From: Posidonia oceanica
Lineage: Eukaryota > Streptophyta > Magnoliopsida > Alismatales > Posidoniaceae
NCBI GenBank assembly: GCA_037176725.1
Contig: JAZBRS010000026.1
Span: 98,873,501-98,937,500 of the forward strand
Direction of reading: 5' to 3'
Length of the DNA stretch: 64,000 bases
The notes beneath the pieces are model-generated. The model was not told where the DNA came from. It saw nothing but the letters and a program-made list of their open reading frames with translations, and did not search any database. Below, piece by piece: positions 1 to 10,024 of this stretch (the stretch's first letter is position 1; every line of letters begins with the position of its first letter). The position numbers and the translations under genes were made by a program.

Positions 1-1533
1 CCAATTGGGTCGGAATTTCCCTCGACCGTCAGGCAAGTGAATGGCGCGCAAGACAAGGTCCCCTGGCTGAAAGTTTCTGGGCTGGACCTTCTTCAAGAAT
101 GCTCTGGCCATTCGCTTCTGATAGCAGTGAGCGTTGTGCATAGCTTGCAGTCTGCGCTCATCAATTAAGTTCAGTTGGATGCAGCGGTCTTCGACCCATT
201 CTGCCTCTTCCAACCCAGCTTCTTGTAGGATCTGCAGAGAGGGGATCTCTACTTCAACAGGCAACACCGCTTCCATTCCGTACATCAGAGAGTACGGGGT
301 GGCTCCTGTAGAGGTCCGGATTGATGTCCTGTACGCCTAGAGTGCGTACGGGAGCTTGTCGTGCCAATCCTTGTGGGTTTCTGCCATTTTCTTCAGGATT
401 TTGACAATGTTCTTGTTTGCAAACTCCACTGCTCCGTTCATCTGTGGCCGATAGGGTGAGGATCGATGATGCTTGATCTTAAGACTTTGCAGGAATTCCT
501 CGATCCTTTTGGCAATAAAGTTTGTGCCATTATCAGAGATGACAGAGTGCAGGACCCCGTACCGGGCAACAATATTGTTTCTGATAAATTTTTCTGTTGC
601 TGCAGCAGTGACTGTTCTGTAAGAGGCTGCTTCCACCCACTTGGTAAAGTAATCGATCGCTACCAGAATGTAACGATGACCATTTGAAGCAGCAGGGTGG
701 ATGGCGCCAATGACATCGATCCCCCAGGTGGAGAATGGCCATGGCGAGGACATGTTGTGCAGCTGATGTGGAGGGGCCTTGATGAAGTTACCATGAATCT
801 GACAGTTGTGGCATCTACGCATGAACCGGCAGCAGTCGGCCTCCATGGTCTGCCAGAAATATCCTTGAAGCATGATCTTCTTGGCCAGGAGGACGCCGTT
901 CATGTGCGGGCCACAGGTCCCCGCATGCACTTGGAGCATCAGCGTGTCAGCCTCCGATTTGTTCAGGCAGCGTTGTAGCATCTGATTGTATGACCTTCTG
1001 TACAGCTGCCCAGCCCCCAACACATACTTTGACGCCAGACGCGCCAAAGTTCTCTTGTCTGCTGCCGTGGTATCAGGAGGAAAACTACCAGACTCTAGAA
1101 AAGATTTTATATCTTGATACCAGGGCTGCCCCTCTACTGGATCCGCTTCTTCTATGCTCATGCAGTATGCAGGCTGCTCGATGCGAGCGACTGATACATC
1201 CACTGTGCTATCTTCTGAAATGGTGAGCCAGGATGCCAGAGTTGCCAATGCGTCTGCGTACGCGTTCTTGGCTCTGTTCATGTATGTGAAGCAGATGCTC
1301 TCAAGTTCTTCCATCAGCCTCAGCAGGTGTTCGTGATACGGCACAAGCTTGGGATCTTTTGTCCTCCAGTCGTTGTTCACTTGAGAAATCACCAGCATGG
1401 CATCACCGTGCACATGCAGCTTCTGCGCCTCATGCTCGAGGGCGACTTTCAACCCTAGGATGCATGCTTCGTACTCCGCTTCATTGTTTGTGCATGCGAA
1501 AGTCAGCTTCCTCGCGAAGGGAATCATCTGTCC
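1..1533 (-). CDS. E1 second RNase H (C-terminal part) and integrase, partial
   Basis: The segment begins inside the second RNase H, whose NNEAEYEA motif and GDAMLVI-like stretch carry further catalytic acidic residues. Integrase follows: an HHCC zinc domain ending in CHNCQ, then the catalytic core with Asp at 715-717, Asp at 532-534 and Glu at 424-426. The 35-residue gap between the second Asp and the Glu is the DD35E spacing of retroviral-type integrases. A TAG at 337-339 replaces the Trp of the conserved LPYALWAYRTS motif. The frame then stays open to base 1, where the window cuts off just before the expected GPY/F module. Integrase would insert the element cDNA into nuclear DNA. All three catalytic residues are intact, but the TAG splits off the C-terminal domain. 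Confidence 0.9.
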
Positions 1534-2559
1534 CTAGGGCGTGGTCAGCACTGCGCCTACGCCTCGGCCCTTTTTGTTGACTGCACCATCAAAGTAGAGC
1601 TGCCATTCCTCTCTTTTCTCAGGATCTTTCTGCTCAGAGTCCTCCATTGCAAAGAGAATGTCTTCATCAGGGAACTGTGTCTGGAGGGGTTGGTATTCAG
1701 GCAGAGGAAGGTCAGCAAGATGGTCTGCCATGGCCTGACCCTTCATGGATTTCTGTGTGACAAAGGTGATGTCGTACTGAGACAATAACACCTGCCACTT
1801 AGCACATCTGCCCACCATGGCCGGCTTTTGGAAAAGGAACTTGATAGGATCATGCCGGCATAAGAGCTGTACTGGGTATGCCATCATGTAGTGCCTTAGT
1901 TTCTGTGCAGCCCAGACAAGGGACAAACAGGTCTTCTCTAGTGTACTGTACCTGGCTTCGCATTCATTAAATTTCTTGCTCAGGTAATAGATGGCGCGCT
2001 CCCTTCTACCAGATTCGTCATGTTGGCCCAAGACGGCGCCCATGGAATGCTGCGTGGTAGAAAGGTAGAGAAGCAAAGGTCTCCCTGGTGTAGGCGGGAC
2101 CAGGACAGGAGGCTTGATCAGCAGCTGCTTGATCTTGGCAAGTGCAGCCTGACACTCCTCGCTCCAGTGAATCTGCGCATTCTTCTTCAGGAGTTTGAAC
2201 ATGGGCTCGCAGATGGGCGTAAGCTGTGCAATGAAGCGGCTAATATATTGTAAATGCCCAAGCAGACTTCTGACTTCCTTTTCAGTCCTGGGGGGTGGCA
2301 TGTCCACGATGGCTTGTGCTTTCAACAGGTCCACCTCAATCCCCCTTTGGCTAACAATGTAGCCGAGCAATTTGCCAGAAGACACCCCGAATATGCATTT
2401 CTTGGGATTCAGGCGCAGCTTGTACTTCCGTAGACGGTCAAAGAGCTTTTTGAGACAGGTAAGATGATCTTCAGGCTCTTTGCTTTTAGCAATCATGTCG
2501 TCTACGTAGACCTCTACTTCTTGGTGCATGAGGTCATGGAACAGCGCAGTCATGGCCCT
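1534..2559 (-). CDS. E1 RT C-terminal half, RNase H and start of second RNase H
   Basis: Contains the RT catalytic motif YVDD at 2497-2508, the LGYIVS and LGHLQYISRFI thumb region and the first RNase H with its GAVLGQHDE and YYLSKKFNECEARYS stretches. After a short linker comes a second RNase H beginning LYFDGAVN, with its first catalytic Asp at 1587-1589. A second RNase H between the usual one and integrase is a hallmark of Tat elements. The segment is continuous with the previous and following pol pieces in the same frame and is bounded by the TAG codons at 2560-2562 and 1534-1536. It would copy the element RNA into cDNA and remove the RNA strand inside the virus-like particle. Confidence 0.9.
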   Translation of the reverse strand, partial: RAMTALFHDLMHQEVEVYVDDMIAKSKEPEDHLTCLKKLFDRLRKYKLRLNPKKCIFGVSSGKLLGYIVSQRGIEVDLLKAQAIVDMPPPRTEKEVRSLLGHLQYISRFIAQLTPICEPMFKLLKKNAQIHWSEECQAALAKIKQLLIKPPVLVPPTPGRPLLLYLSTTQHSMGAVLGQHDESGRRERAIYYLSKKFNECEARYSTLEKTCLSLVWAAQKLRHYMMAYPVQLLCRHDPIKFLFQKPAMVGRCAKWQVLLSQYDITFVTQKSMKGQAMADHLADLPLPEYQPLQTQFPDEDILFAMEDSEQKDPEKREEWQLYFDGAVNKKGRGVGAVLTTP

Positions 2560-2931
2560 CTAATAGGTTGCACCAGCATTTTTCAGGCCGAACGGCATGA
2601 CTTGGTAGCAGAAGACTCCCCAAGGGGTGATGAATGAAGCCTTTTCCATGTCTTCTTCTGCCATTTTGATTTGATTGTATCCAGAAAAGCCGTCCATGAA
2701 GGAGAGCATCTTGTGACCCGCTGTATTGTCGACTAGGACGTCAATGTGAGGCAACGGAAAGTCGTCCTTGGGACTTGCCTTGTTCAGGTCCCTGTAGTCG
2801 ATGCTGATCCGGATTCGGCCATCTTTTTTGGGCACAGGTACAATGTTTGCCAGCCATTCAGGATAAAGAACGACCTTCAGAAAGTTGACCCTGAGCTGCT
2901 TCATTATCTCTTCTTTGATCATGAGCAGCCA
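2560..2931 (-). CDS. E1 reverse transcriptase fingers/palm
   Basis: Encodes the conserved Ty3/gypsy RT core: YPEWLANIVPVPKKDG, then SIDYRDLNKASPKDDFPLP, then FMDGFSGYNQI with the first catalytic Asp, and the PFGLKNAGATY motif directly before the stop. The TAG at 2560-2562 sits where the family has Gln. The upstream TAG at 2932-2934 follows KLRRWRP. Same frame as both neighbours, so the segment is part of one polyprotein rather than a separate gene. Confidence 0.9.
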   Translation of the reverse strand, partial: WLLMIKEEIMKQLRVNFLKVVLYPEWLANIVPVPKKDGRIRISIDYRDLNKASPKDDFPLPHIDVLVDNTAGHKMLSFMDGFSGYNQIKMAEEDMEKASFITPWGVFCYQVMPFGLKNAGATY

Positions 2932-3591
2932 CTATGGTCGCCATCTTCTTAGTTTCTGCTTCACTGGCTTGGCATCCGGGTTTAAGGGCAGATTGTGCAC
3001 CACTACTTCTATGTCAAGGCCGACCATATCCTCGTAACTCCAGGCGAAGACATCCGCGTATTCTTTCAGGAATGCGATGAACTCTGCTCGAGCCTGGGAG
3101 GACAGCTGGGCGCTGATACGAACTTCTTTGACTTCGTCAGCTGTGCCGATGTTGACAACCTCTGTTTCTTCTTCAACATGGAGGTTGGGGCCTTCTGGGT
3201 CGTCGTCATAGGGCCGGAACTCGGGCAATGATTCATCAGTCTCATCCATGCCCGTATCATCCTCCTCTCCATAAGCAATAAGTTCCGAGAGGATCTCTTT
3301 CTCAAAGGAAGGGCTTGTGATGTCGAAAGAGTGCATGTGTTCCGCTGCTTGGCCCTGGTGACGCTTCAGGATGGTCACGCTTACTCTAGTGTTCTTGTAG
3401 CCTCGGTGCGCGACCTCCGTCTCAGCAACTCCTTCTGCTGTTTGCTCTGGCCTGACTAATTCTGCTGAGTGCTCTGCTGATTCCACTGAGGGCCTTGCTG
3501 ATTCTGCTGAGGGCCTTGCTGATTGTTCTGCTGTTGATGCTGCTGACTGTTCTGTTACTGATTCTGCTTTCTGCTCTATTATTGCTGCTGC
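2932..3591 (-). CDS. E1 pol linker and RT N-terminus
   Basis: The first 60 or so codons are an Ala/Glu/Ser-rich low-complexity stretch made of degenerate GCTGA-type repeats. An acidic region follows, rich in Asp, Glu and Pro. The last third (SSQARAEFIAFLKEYADVFAWSYEDM) is the conserved N-terminal extension of plant Ty3/gypsy RT, ending with VVHNLPLNPDAKPVKQKLRRWRP before a TAG. It connects the protease-linker segment with the RT core in the same frame. Confidence 0.82.
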   Translation of the reverse strand, partial: AAAIIEQKAESVTEQSAASTAEQSARPSAESARPSVESAEHSAELVRPEQTAEGVAETEVAHRGYKNTRVSVTILKRHQGQAAEHMHSFDITSPSFEKEILSELIAYGEEDDTGMDETDESLPEFRPYDDDPEGPNLHVEEETEVVNIGTADEVKEVRISAQLSSQARAEFIAFLKEYADVFAWSYEDMVGLDIEVVVHNLPLNPDAKPVKQKLRRWRP

Positions 3592-6500
3592 CTACACTGC
3601 TGATGCTTCCTCCTCCGGGTCTTCCAGTGTGCTTGCAGAGGATATGCCGGACTGGCGGCTGATCTGAGCACTGCCGCTCGATATACTGCTCAAGTGAGGC
3701 ATGTGTTGCACAAACCACCTAGACCCACCTTCTGGTTGAAGAGTGATGAGCTCATCTGGTCTAGGGGAGTCCGGCGCTGCTGAGGCTTCTTCCAGGACCA
3801 TGATAGAGGCATGGTCTTCTTGCAGAGGAGGGTCCGTAACCACGGCTTTCCCTTTCCTTTCTGCGGCTTGATGCTCTACCAGGTCTTCTGCTATCGACTT
3901 GATCTGTTCTTGATAGAGTAGCTCTAAGTCAGACATCCAAGAATCGACCTGGGCTTCTATCGCCACTCCTTCTTCCTCGTCCAAGGGGGAGTCGACGTAG
4001 TAGGCGCCGGGGGCCTGCGGCACTGGCCCGACTGCAAGACGGATTGCTGCCCTTGGAATCTGCATGATCTGGTTCACGCGCGCGTCCGCTGATGGCAGTT
4101 CTGATGTAGAAGGCCCAAATAGACAAGTCAGCGGTGCCATAGATGGATATGCTGCCAGGGTCACTGTTGGAGAGTAAGCAGGGGTGCTTTTCAGAGGGCT
4201 CAAGGGCCCGGAGAGTGTAGTGCTCAGTTGGCCTTTTGTATCGGGCCGTAACTGAGAGAGTGCAGCCTTTGACGCCATGGGGTCTTGCCATGAGAGCTGT
4301 TGCTGGTTGTCGGGAGGATGCGAAGCGGACTGCACCTGCTGCATTCCCGGAGATGTGGATGCTGAAGCGGGCTGAGCCGCGCTGCTGACTGAACTGATTA
4401 ACTGCCCCTCCAGAGATAGGGACAGTGGCACTGATGTTGCTGTGACCGCTGGTAGCATGCTTGATTCTGCCAGAAGGAGTGTCTCTGACTCCTGCACTGC
4501 TGCTGTCTGTACTTGGGAAGCTGATGTGGCTGCAAAAGAGTGGGAACTTGCCTGCTCTGCCACAGGGCCAGCTGAGCTGCCTGCTGATTCTGCCAGAGGA
4601 AGAGCTGAATAGATTGGCTGTGTGGCCTCTGCTCTGATCACTGTTTCTGCTGTGCTGGTTGGGACTGCCTCTGTTGTACCAGACTGCTCCTCATCCGAGT
4701 AGTAGTCCTCAACACACACCCAATCCTCTGTCGGTACCGTGTCTTGATCGTCGGATGATCCCAGGGTTCCTGCACTGGTAAAGTTAGTGAGGTCTCTGGG
4801 AATGGCTGATGCATGGTCCTTGAGCTGGAAGCAGTGATCTTCGTTGGTCTTGGGCTCGTAGCCGAGGCCTTCAGATTTCCTTCGCTCCACTGCTACGATC
4901 GGCTCTGCGATCCCGATCGGCTCTGCGATCCCCTGGCCGTGACGCCCGAGCGGCGTACCCTTTATGTAACCCCACCTGTGACATACATTCTCGACCATTC
5001 GAAAGGGGTTGCTGTGAACGGTCAAGGAGTTGACACGTTCAAGATCAGGAATGAAGTTAACCGGCTCGCACCGATTAACGCGATATAGGGCTTCAGAAGT
5101 CTCGGGGTCAAATGGGATAGATTGCGACGACACGGGGGAGACTGCTTCGATCCGCTCCTTCTCAAAGTTCTCCGCCATGACGACAATGACATCGTCGCCG
5201 CGACGGTACTTTATCATTCGATGGAGGGTCGAAAGAAGGACCTGATGCTTGTGGAGCCAAGGGCGCCCAAGCAGAAGATTGAAATTCGGCTGCAAGTCGA
5301 CGACATAGAATTCTACGTCGAAGACAATCGGGCCAATAGCGAGAGGAATAATCAGAAACCCTAGAGCATCATGGTGAGTGTTGTCAAAGGCTGTCATTCC
5401 CTTCACGGCTAGCGTGATGTCCTCAGCTTTGAATTCGAGCTTGGTTGCTGTACGCAAGGGGCAGACGTTAAGGCCTGACCCATTATCAACCAGTGTTAGG
5501 GGAATGTGAAAGTTTTTGAACTGCACCGTGACGAACAGGGGCTGGTTATGATTAATCCCCGCCGGAGGCAGCTCATCACTCTTGAAAGAGATGACCTGGG
5601 GCTCCGCAATCAACCCAACCAGGCTCTCCAAGGCAGAAGGCTCAATGGACTGGGACACACGGGCAGCCTGGAACACACGAAGAAAAGCCTCACGGTGTTC
5701 GGCAGAGGTGTGGATCAAATCCCAGATAGAAATGTCGGCTTTGACCTTCTTAAGCTGGGAGGTCAAGTCTGCCTTAGGTTGGCTCCTTCTAGCAACTGGA
5801 GGGGTGATTCTAGCAGGTTCTGAGGGAGTAGTGGCAGGAAGCTGGGTTACTACAGGCTGGGTAGGGATTTGGCTAGTTACAGGCTGATCTGGAGTTGGAT
5901 CTACTATGGGTTGGCTAGAGGGTGGGGGCATAACAGGTCTAGGGTGAGTTGCCCTAATTGCTGGTGTTGGGGGCCTGTAAACCCTCCCCGATCGCGTTAC
6001 TTCTACGCACATCTCTGTGGCGTAGCTGTAAGGGACGCGATGGGTGTCCAGGGTCAAATCAATGACGACTGGAGCACGTGCTGCGAGCACAGGAGGGGTT
6101 ACAGGGGGACCTATTGGATACTGCGGTCTTTCTAATGGGTATGGTTGTTGGGGTGGGAAGGCTGGGGCAGGTTGAGGTCTGCCTAGAAGGTGTAACTGAG
6201 GCCACCCTAAGAGGTGAATGGGGGAACTAGGCTGGGCCCTAGCTAGAAGGTGCACAGGGGATTGAGCCTGGGGAAGTACGGTGGGAGGCACGAGAGGGCG
6301 CTCCGGCCTGGCATGCGGTCGGATCAAGTGAATTCCCGACTCGGAGCCGGCAACTGCCGCGAGATAGAGACTGACTGGGAAAGGCTCAGAGATGTCAGAG
6401 ATGAGATCAGAAGGGTCTACCACAGAGGTAGCAGGCCCAGAAGGAAAGACAGAGTGGATGCCTGAGGTTCCCGCCCCTCCCGGATAAGAGTGCTCCGGTA

Positions 6501-7980
6501 AGGGTTGGCGGGTGATGCTAGAATGAGGGGGAACAGCTGAGTGTGCAGATGCATGAGTGTGTGCTTGAGTGGATGCCTCGTGCGTGTCGATCACAATCGT
6601 TCCCGATTCGATCAAGTCCTGAATTGCGTTCCGCAGGGAGAAGCAATTGTCCGTCGAATGCCCGACACTTCGATGGAAATTGCAGAAGAGGTCCGACCTA
6701 AACCAATGCGGCAGAGGACTTGGCGGCGGACGAACCTCCGGGAACTTCAGGAGCGATGCAACCTTTGGCAAGATGGCCGTGAGTGGTTCCACCAGTGGGG
6801 TGAAACTACACCTCTCAATGGGTGGCCTTCTTTGCCTTGGGTGTGAGCCTTGCTGAACCGGTGCGGCAGGATAGATCGGTCTAGCGGTGGTAGTGATATG
6901 TGGTGTGTGTGGATTCCTAGGTGCAGGAGCATACACCATCTGAGCTGGGGCAGGCCGGGATGGCAAGCGAACAGGCACAGCAGGAGAATCGACGAATGCA
7001 ATAGCGGGTTTCGGCGAATCCTTCCTCTTCGGGCGGTTGTTGCTGCTGCCGCTGTTGTTGTTGGGGGCACTGCTGTTGGCACTGTTACTGCTTATCACTG
7101 CCTGCTTAGCGAACGCAGAGAGAGCCGGGAAGTTGCTACTCCGCAAAGAACTCTCCACGCGCGCTCCAGCTCTGATGAGTGCCGTAAAAGTAGTGACTGG
7201 TTGGATGCTAAGCAAAGCTCCGAGAGACGGCTGCGCCCCTTTGATAACGATCTCGATAGACTCCTCGTCAGAGGGTCTATCTCGAACCTGAGAGGCAAGG
7301 GCGTGCCAGCGGTCGACGTACTCCCCGAACGGCTCACCAGAATTCTGCTTGATTGCGATCAAGTCCTCCCTCTTTGGGACCAGATCGAGGTTGAAGGAGT
7401 ATTGCTCCAGGAACGCCTGACTGAGGTCGTTCCAAGTCTTGATGGCTGACATATCAAGCGATGTGAACCACTTGAGTGCTGGCCCGGTCAAACTCTTCTG
7501 GAACAAGCGGATCAGCAACCTCTCGTCAGCCTGAAGCTGAGCGAGATCACCGCAATATGCCTTCAAGTGTGCTACGGGACAGCCCCTACCATTATACTTC
7601 TCGAAGTCTGGGATCTTGAACTTCGGAGGGAGTACCGCCTCTGGAAAGCAGCAGAGGTCCCAGAATTGGTAGGTCTGGTGCTCAGTACCCTGCACTAGTC
7701 GTAGTGCCTTCTCCAAGACGTCCATCCAGTTATTGATGGGGTCTGGGATTGCTACTGTAGGAGAGGGATCAGCAGGGGTAGCGAGCGCATACGCCGAATG
7801 GGTCACACCTAAGTGCTCCTCCGGATCTACCATAGCGTCGCCTGGTGGAGCAACGGGATGGTCGGCGTATCCGTGCTGGGGGACTGTGTATGCAGGAGTG
7901 TATGTAGGATGCTGGACCTGATGCAGAGGAGAAGAGTAGATGCCATGCTGTGCTGTGATAGGGGCAGGATGACGGAGCAC
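3592..7980 (-). CDS. gag: E1 Gag-protease, 1,462 codons open
   Basis: The retrotransposon Gag core is at about 7130-7720: motifs LPPKFKIPDFEKYNG, LKAYCGDLAQLQ, LTGPALKWFTSL and FLEQYSFNLDL. A Ser/Asn-rich basic patch follows, then a CX2HX4HX4C knuckle at 6643-6684 and long Pro-rich spacers. The retropepsin has its active-site motif VDNGSGLNVCP with the catalytic Asp at 5485-5487, and LLLGRPWLH as the flap/C-terminal signature. Next is a glycine-rich stretch resembling a G-patch (GRHGQG, then EGLGYEP) at about 4850-4970, containing an 18-bp tandem duplication near 4898-4932. The final 1.2 kb is a Ser/Gln/Ala-rich linker. The chosen start is the first Met after an in-frame TAG; the true Gag start lies upstream at 8739 or 8694. 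It would form the particle shell and process the polyprotein. Confidence 0.88.
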   Translation of the reverse strand: MLRHPAPITAQHGIYSSPLHQVQHPTYTPAYTVPQHGYADHPVAPPGDAMVDPEEHLGVTHSAYALATPADPSPTVAIPDPINNWMDVLEKALRLVQGTEHQTYQFWDLCCFPEAVLPPKFKIPDFEKYNGRGCPVAHLKAYCGDLAQLQADERLLIRLFQKSLTGPALKWFTSLDMSAIKTWNDLSQAFLEQYSFNLDLVPKREDLIAIKQNSGEPFGEYVDRWHALASQVRDRPSDEESIEIVIKGAQPSLGALLSIQPVTTFTALIRAGARVESSLRSSNFPALSAFAKQAVISSNSANSSAPNNNSGSSNNRPKRKDSPKPAIAFVDSPAVPVRLPSRPAPAQMVYAPAPRNPHTPHITTTARPIYPAAPVQQGSHPRQRRPPIERCSFTPLVEPLTAILPKVASLLKFPEVRPPPSPLPHWFRSDLFCNFHRSVGHSTDNCFSLRNAIQDLIESGTIVIDTHEASTQAHTHASAHSAVPPHSSITRQPLPEHSYPGGAGTSGIHSVFPSGPATSVVDPSDLISDISEPFPVSLYLAAVAGSESGIHLIRPHARPERPLVPPTVLPQAQSPVHLLARAQPSSPIHLLGWPQLHLLGRPQPAPAFPPQQPYPLERPQYPIGPPVTPPVLAARAPVVIDLTLDTHRVPYSYATEMCVEVTRSGRVYRPPTPAIRATHPRPVMPPPSSQPIVDPTPDQPVTSQIPTQPVVTQLPATTPSEPARITPPVARRSQPKADLTSQLKKVKADISIWDLIHTSAEHREAFLRVFQAARVSQSIEPSALESLVGLIAEPQVISFKSDELPPAGINHNQPLFVTVQFKNFHIPLTLVDNGSGLNVCPLRTATKLEFKAEDITLAVKGMTAFDNTHHDALGFLIIPLAIGPIVFDVEFYVVDLQPNFNLLLGRPWLHKHQVLLSTLHRMIKYRRGDDVIVVMAENFEKERIEAVSPVSSQSIPFDPETSEALYRVNRCEPVNFIPDLERVNSLTVHSNPFRMVENVCHRWGYIKGTPLGRHGQGIAEPIGIAEPIVAVERRKSEGLGYEPKTNEDHCFQLKDHASAIPRDLTNFTSAGTLGSSDDQDTVPTEDWVCVEDYYSDEEQSGTTEAVPTSTAETVIRAEATQPIYSALPLAESAGSSAGPVAEQASSHSFAATSASQVQTAAVQESETLLLAESSMLPAVTATSVPLSLSLEGQLISSVSSAAQPASASTSPGMQQVQSASHPPDNQQQLSWQDPMASKAALSQLRPDTKGQLSTTLSGPLSPLKSTPAYSPTVTLAAYPSMAPLTCLFGPSTSELPSADARVNQIMQIPRAAIRLAVGPVPQAPGAYYVDSPLDEEEGVAIEAQVDSWMSDLELLYQEQIKSIAEDLVEHQAAERKGKAVVTDPPLQEDHASIMVLEEASAAPDSPRPDELITLQPEGGSRWFVQHMPHLSSISSGSAQISRQSGISSASTLEDPEEEASAV

Positions 7981-7986
7981 CAGTTG

Positions 7987-8739
7987 CTATACAGGCGGAG
8001 TGCCAGATAGCGAGCCAGTGAGGTACTGGGCTCCAGCCGGTCCAAAAGACTGACCACCAGGGGGAAGTGGAGTATGCTGTGCTAAGTGTTGTGCAGCAGG
8101 AGGCGGCAAACGGGCCCCCATCGTCGGAACCGTGAGCAGTTGAGACGATGGTCGAGGCGGAGGCGTGGAGGTCGGTGCATGGAATGCAGGAACTGGCGTC
8201 AAAGGAACCTCAGGAACGACAGGAATAAAAGAAGGACGAACTGATAGAGCCATGCCCTGTAGTTTCTGGGCAAGCTCCATCAGGTGCTGGTACTGCACCT
8301 CGGGCGTCTCGCCAGTGGGGACGCTGAAGTGCAGTGCCGGCGAAGGCTGAGAAACAAGTGGCACGGACACAGATTGTCCGGGAAGGAAGGATTCTACAGC
8401 AAAGGTCGCAGCGATGGTGGAAGGGATGTTGAAGGCGACGTATCCCTGGGATGGAGGGGGCAGTGGCATATCCGAAGCGCGAGTGACGGTCGTCAAGATG
8501 GATTCGGCGACCGGATCAGGAGGAAGAGATGCTTGCCACTGTCCCGGGACGTACTGAGAACCTAGAGACGTCGGGGGAGGAAACCCTGGCGTCGGAGGGG
8601 GAACAAGGGGGACAGAAGGAGCAACCGGAGGGGCCGGAATGGAAACACCCTCCGTGACAGGAGTGAAAAGAGGCTCACTGACGTACTGGGCCATTGCTGA
8701 CCTAGATCGCGTGAGAACAGGGCTGCGACGAGTGTTCAA
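7987..8739 (-). CDS. E1 Gag N-terminal proline-rich region
   Basis: This is 250 codons of Pro/Ser/Val-rich sequence preceding the Gag core in the same frame, closed by a TAG at 7987-7989 where E9 has CAG at the matching position. Two Met codons (8739 and 8694) are candidate starts. The second matches the position of the first Met in E7 (42057). The composition is low complexity and no folded domain is recognised. The same extension is present in E7 and E9, so it is a regular part of this Gag family and not a chance reading frame. Confidence 0.78.
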   Translation of the reverse strand: MNTRRSPVLTRSRSAMAQYVSEPLFTPVTEGVSIPAPPVAPSVPLVPPPTPGFPPPTSLGSQYVPGQWQASLPPDPVAESILTTVTRASDMPLPPPSQGYVAFNIPSTIAATFAVESFLPGQSVSVPLVSQPSPALHFSVPTGETPEVQYQHLMELAQKLQGMALSVRPSFIPVVPEVPLTPVPAFHAPTSTPPPRPSSQLLTVPTMGARLPPPAAQHLAQHTPLPPGGQSFGPAGAQYLTGSLSGTPPV

Positions 8740-10005
8740 GCGGTGCTTCCTAAGAGGAGCTATTGTCGCAAATGCGGATAGCTCGGAAGGGGAATGGTCG
8801 CGAATGAAGTCGCAAAAGGGGTGTCAACGGGGGCCGATATTCGAGCTCTAGCAAAGGGAAATTCGCTTACCGATCACGCTGACACAACAGAAGGAAATTA
8901 GGGTTAGAAACTAAAAGATGAATGCAAATGAGTTAGTTAAATGGCATGAATGATATGCATGCTTTCTAGTATGCCCCCCTCACCTAACTAGTGTTTCCTA
9001 GCAAGGTTGTCTACTCCAGGTATCCCTGGGTGTACGGGTCACCGACTCAGGTCAGAAAAGTAGGTTCCCTGTCTAACTCCCGGCCCAAAGCTTAGGAAAT
9101 GACAGGGTGGTGCGTTGGTGGCCTCTACCCCGCCAAAGCATGGGTGGTACCCTCTACTAACACCGACACGACCCTCGGACGAGGGGGGGACAGACCGACT
9201 GGCTCGTGCCACGCCCAAAGCGGTGGAACAAGAAGCCGGGACCGTCCTTCGCAGACTAATAAGTGGACTCAGATGAGAAGAACGCATGCCCTATATGATG
9301 CTTATGCAAATGCTTAAAGTCTTTTATCTTGCACATTTTATTAACCAGAGGGAGTGAAGGATTGTTCAGAGTCTCTAGTTGCTCCTAGAATTTCTTTTTA
9401 CTTGCGGTTTTTAGTTAACCATGGGGAGAGCAGACAAGTCTCTACTATCCTAGGCATGGCATGTGCGAAAGGGAAGAAAATCAGTCAAGCATGGCAGGCA
9501 AACAATCATACAACACAACAAAAGGCAAGCGCATGGCATGTGCAAGTGTTTGTGAGCATAATGGTGAAGAAAAAACATTCATCAAGTCAAAAAGGCATGC
9601 ATGCAAGACAAGTGCGTGCGTAGTGACATAGCAAAGGTGTAAAAGAAGCATTCAACATTCAAAAAGCATGTATTGTTGCCAAACAAGTATGTAGACATGC
9701 AATGTGCGATAACTAAAGCAGTAATAAGCAAGTAAGGCAAGGAAAATAAAGACAAGTAAGCTGTAAAGGAAGTAAGAGCATAAGCAAGACAATAAGTAAA
9801 TAAACAAGCGGAGAAGCAGAGCCAAGCGAAAAGGGAGCGCAAACTGAGGCAAAAGAGGTGCAAAACCTAAGCAAAGTAGCCACAAAGCGACTTTCTAGGA
9901 GTTTGCACAGAAAAACGAGCAAAGCAGACAAAGAAGGCACACAAGGCAGGCAAAACTGCGAAAACAGGCGAGCAAAAAGCCGGGAACGAAAGCCGGAGTC
10001 TAGCA
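8740..10005 (-). other. E1 untranslated leader
   Basis: The region between PBS and gag. It contains a block at about 9010-9310 that also occurs in the leaders of E7 (41500-41760) and E9 (61540-61830), plus a T/C-rich section on the minus strand (9500-9900) shared with 40900-41300 and 61000-61400. A CGGTAAGC splice-donor-like site lies at 8870 (minus), preceded 8 bases upstream by a pyrimidine-rich TCAG. No gene is supported; short open frames here are not shared between copies. Confidence 0.7.
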
Positions 10006-10023
10006 TCCCCAGCAGAGTCGCCA
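10006..10023 (-). other. E1 primer-binding site (tRNA-Arg type)
   Basis: The minus strand reads TGGCGACTCTGCTGGGGA, one base from the LTR end. It differs by one base from the E7 site, which fits the 3' end I recall for a plant tRNA-Arg. Ogre elements are known to use tRNA-Arg. This is where minus-strand cDNA synthesis would begin. Confidence 0.85.
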
Positions 10024-10024
10024 C

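Larger units (their letters stand above)
1..8739 (-). pseudogene. gag-pol: E1 gag-pol polyprotein, one frame with six TAG stops
   Basis: All coding segments of E1, from the proline-rich Gag N-terminus at 8739 to the integrase C-terminus at base 1, lie in the same minus-strand reading frame with no frameshift. They are interrupted only by TAG codons at 7987-7989, 3592-3594, 2932-2934, 2560-2562, 1534-1536 and 337-339. By comparison with E9 or with conserved family motifs, several sites are Gln (CAG) or Trp (TGG) codons, so single transitions explain them. Domains in order: Gag, zinc knuckle (6643-6684), retropepsin (active Asp 5485-5487), G-patch-like stretch (about 4850-4970), Ser/Gln-rich linker, RT (YVDD 2497-2508), RNase H, second RNase H (Asp 1587-1589), integrase DDE (715-717, 532-534, 424-426). 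As it stands it cannot yield a full polyprotein without readthrough. Confidence 0.9.
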
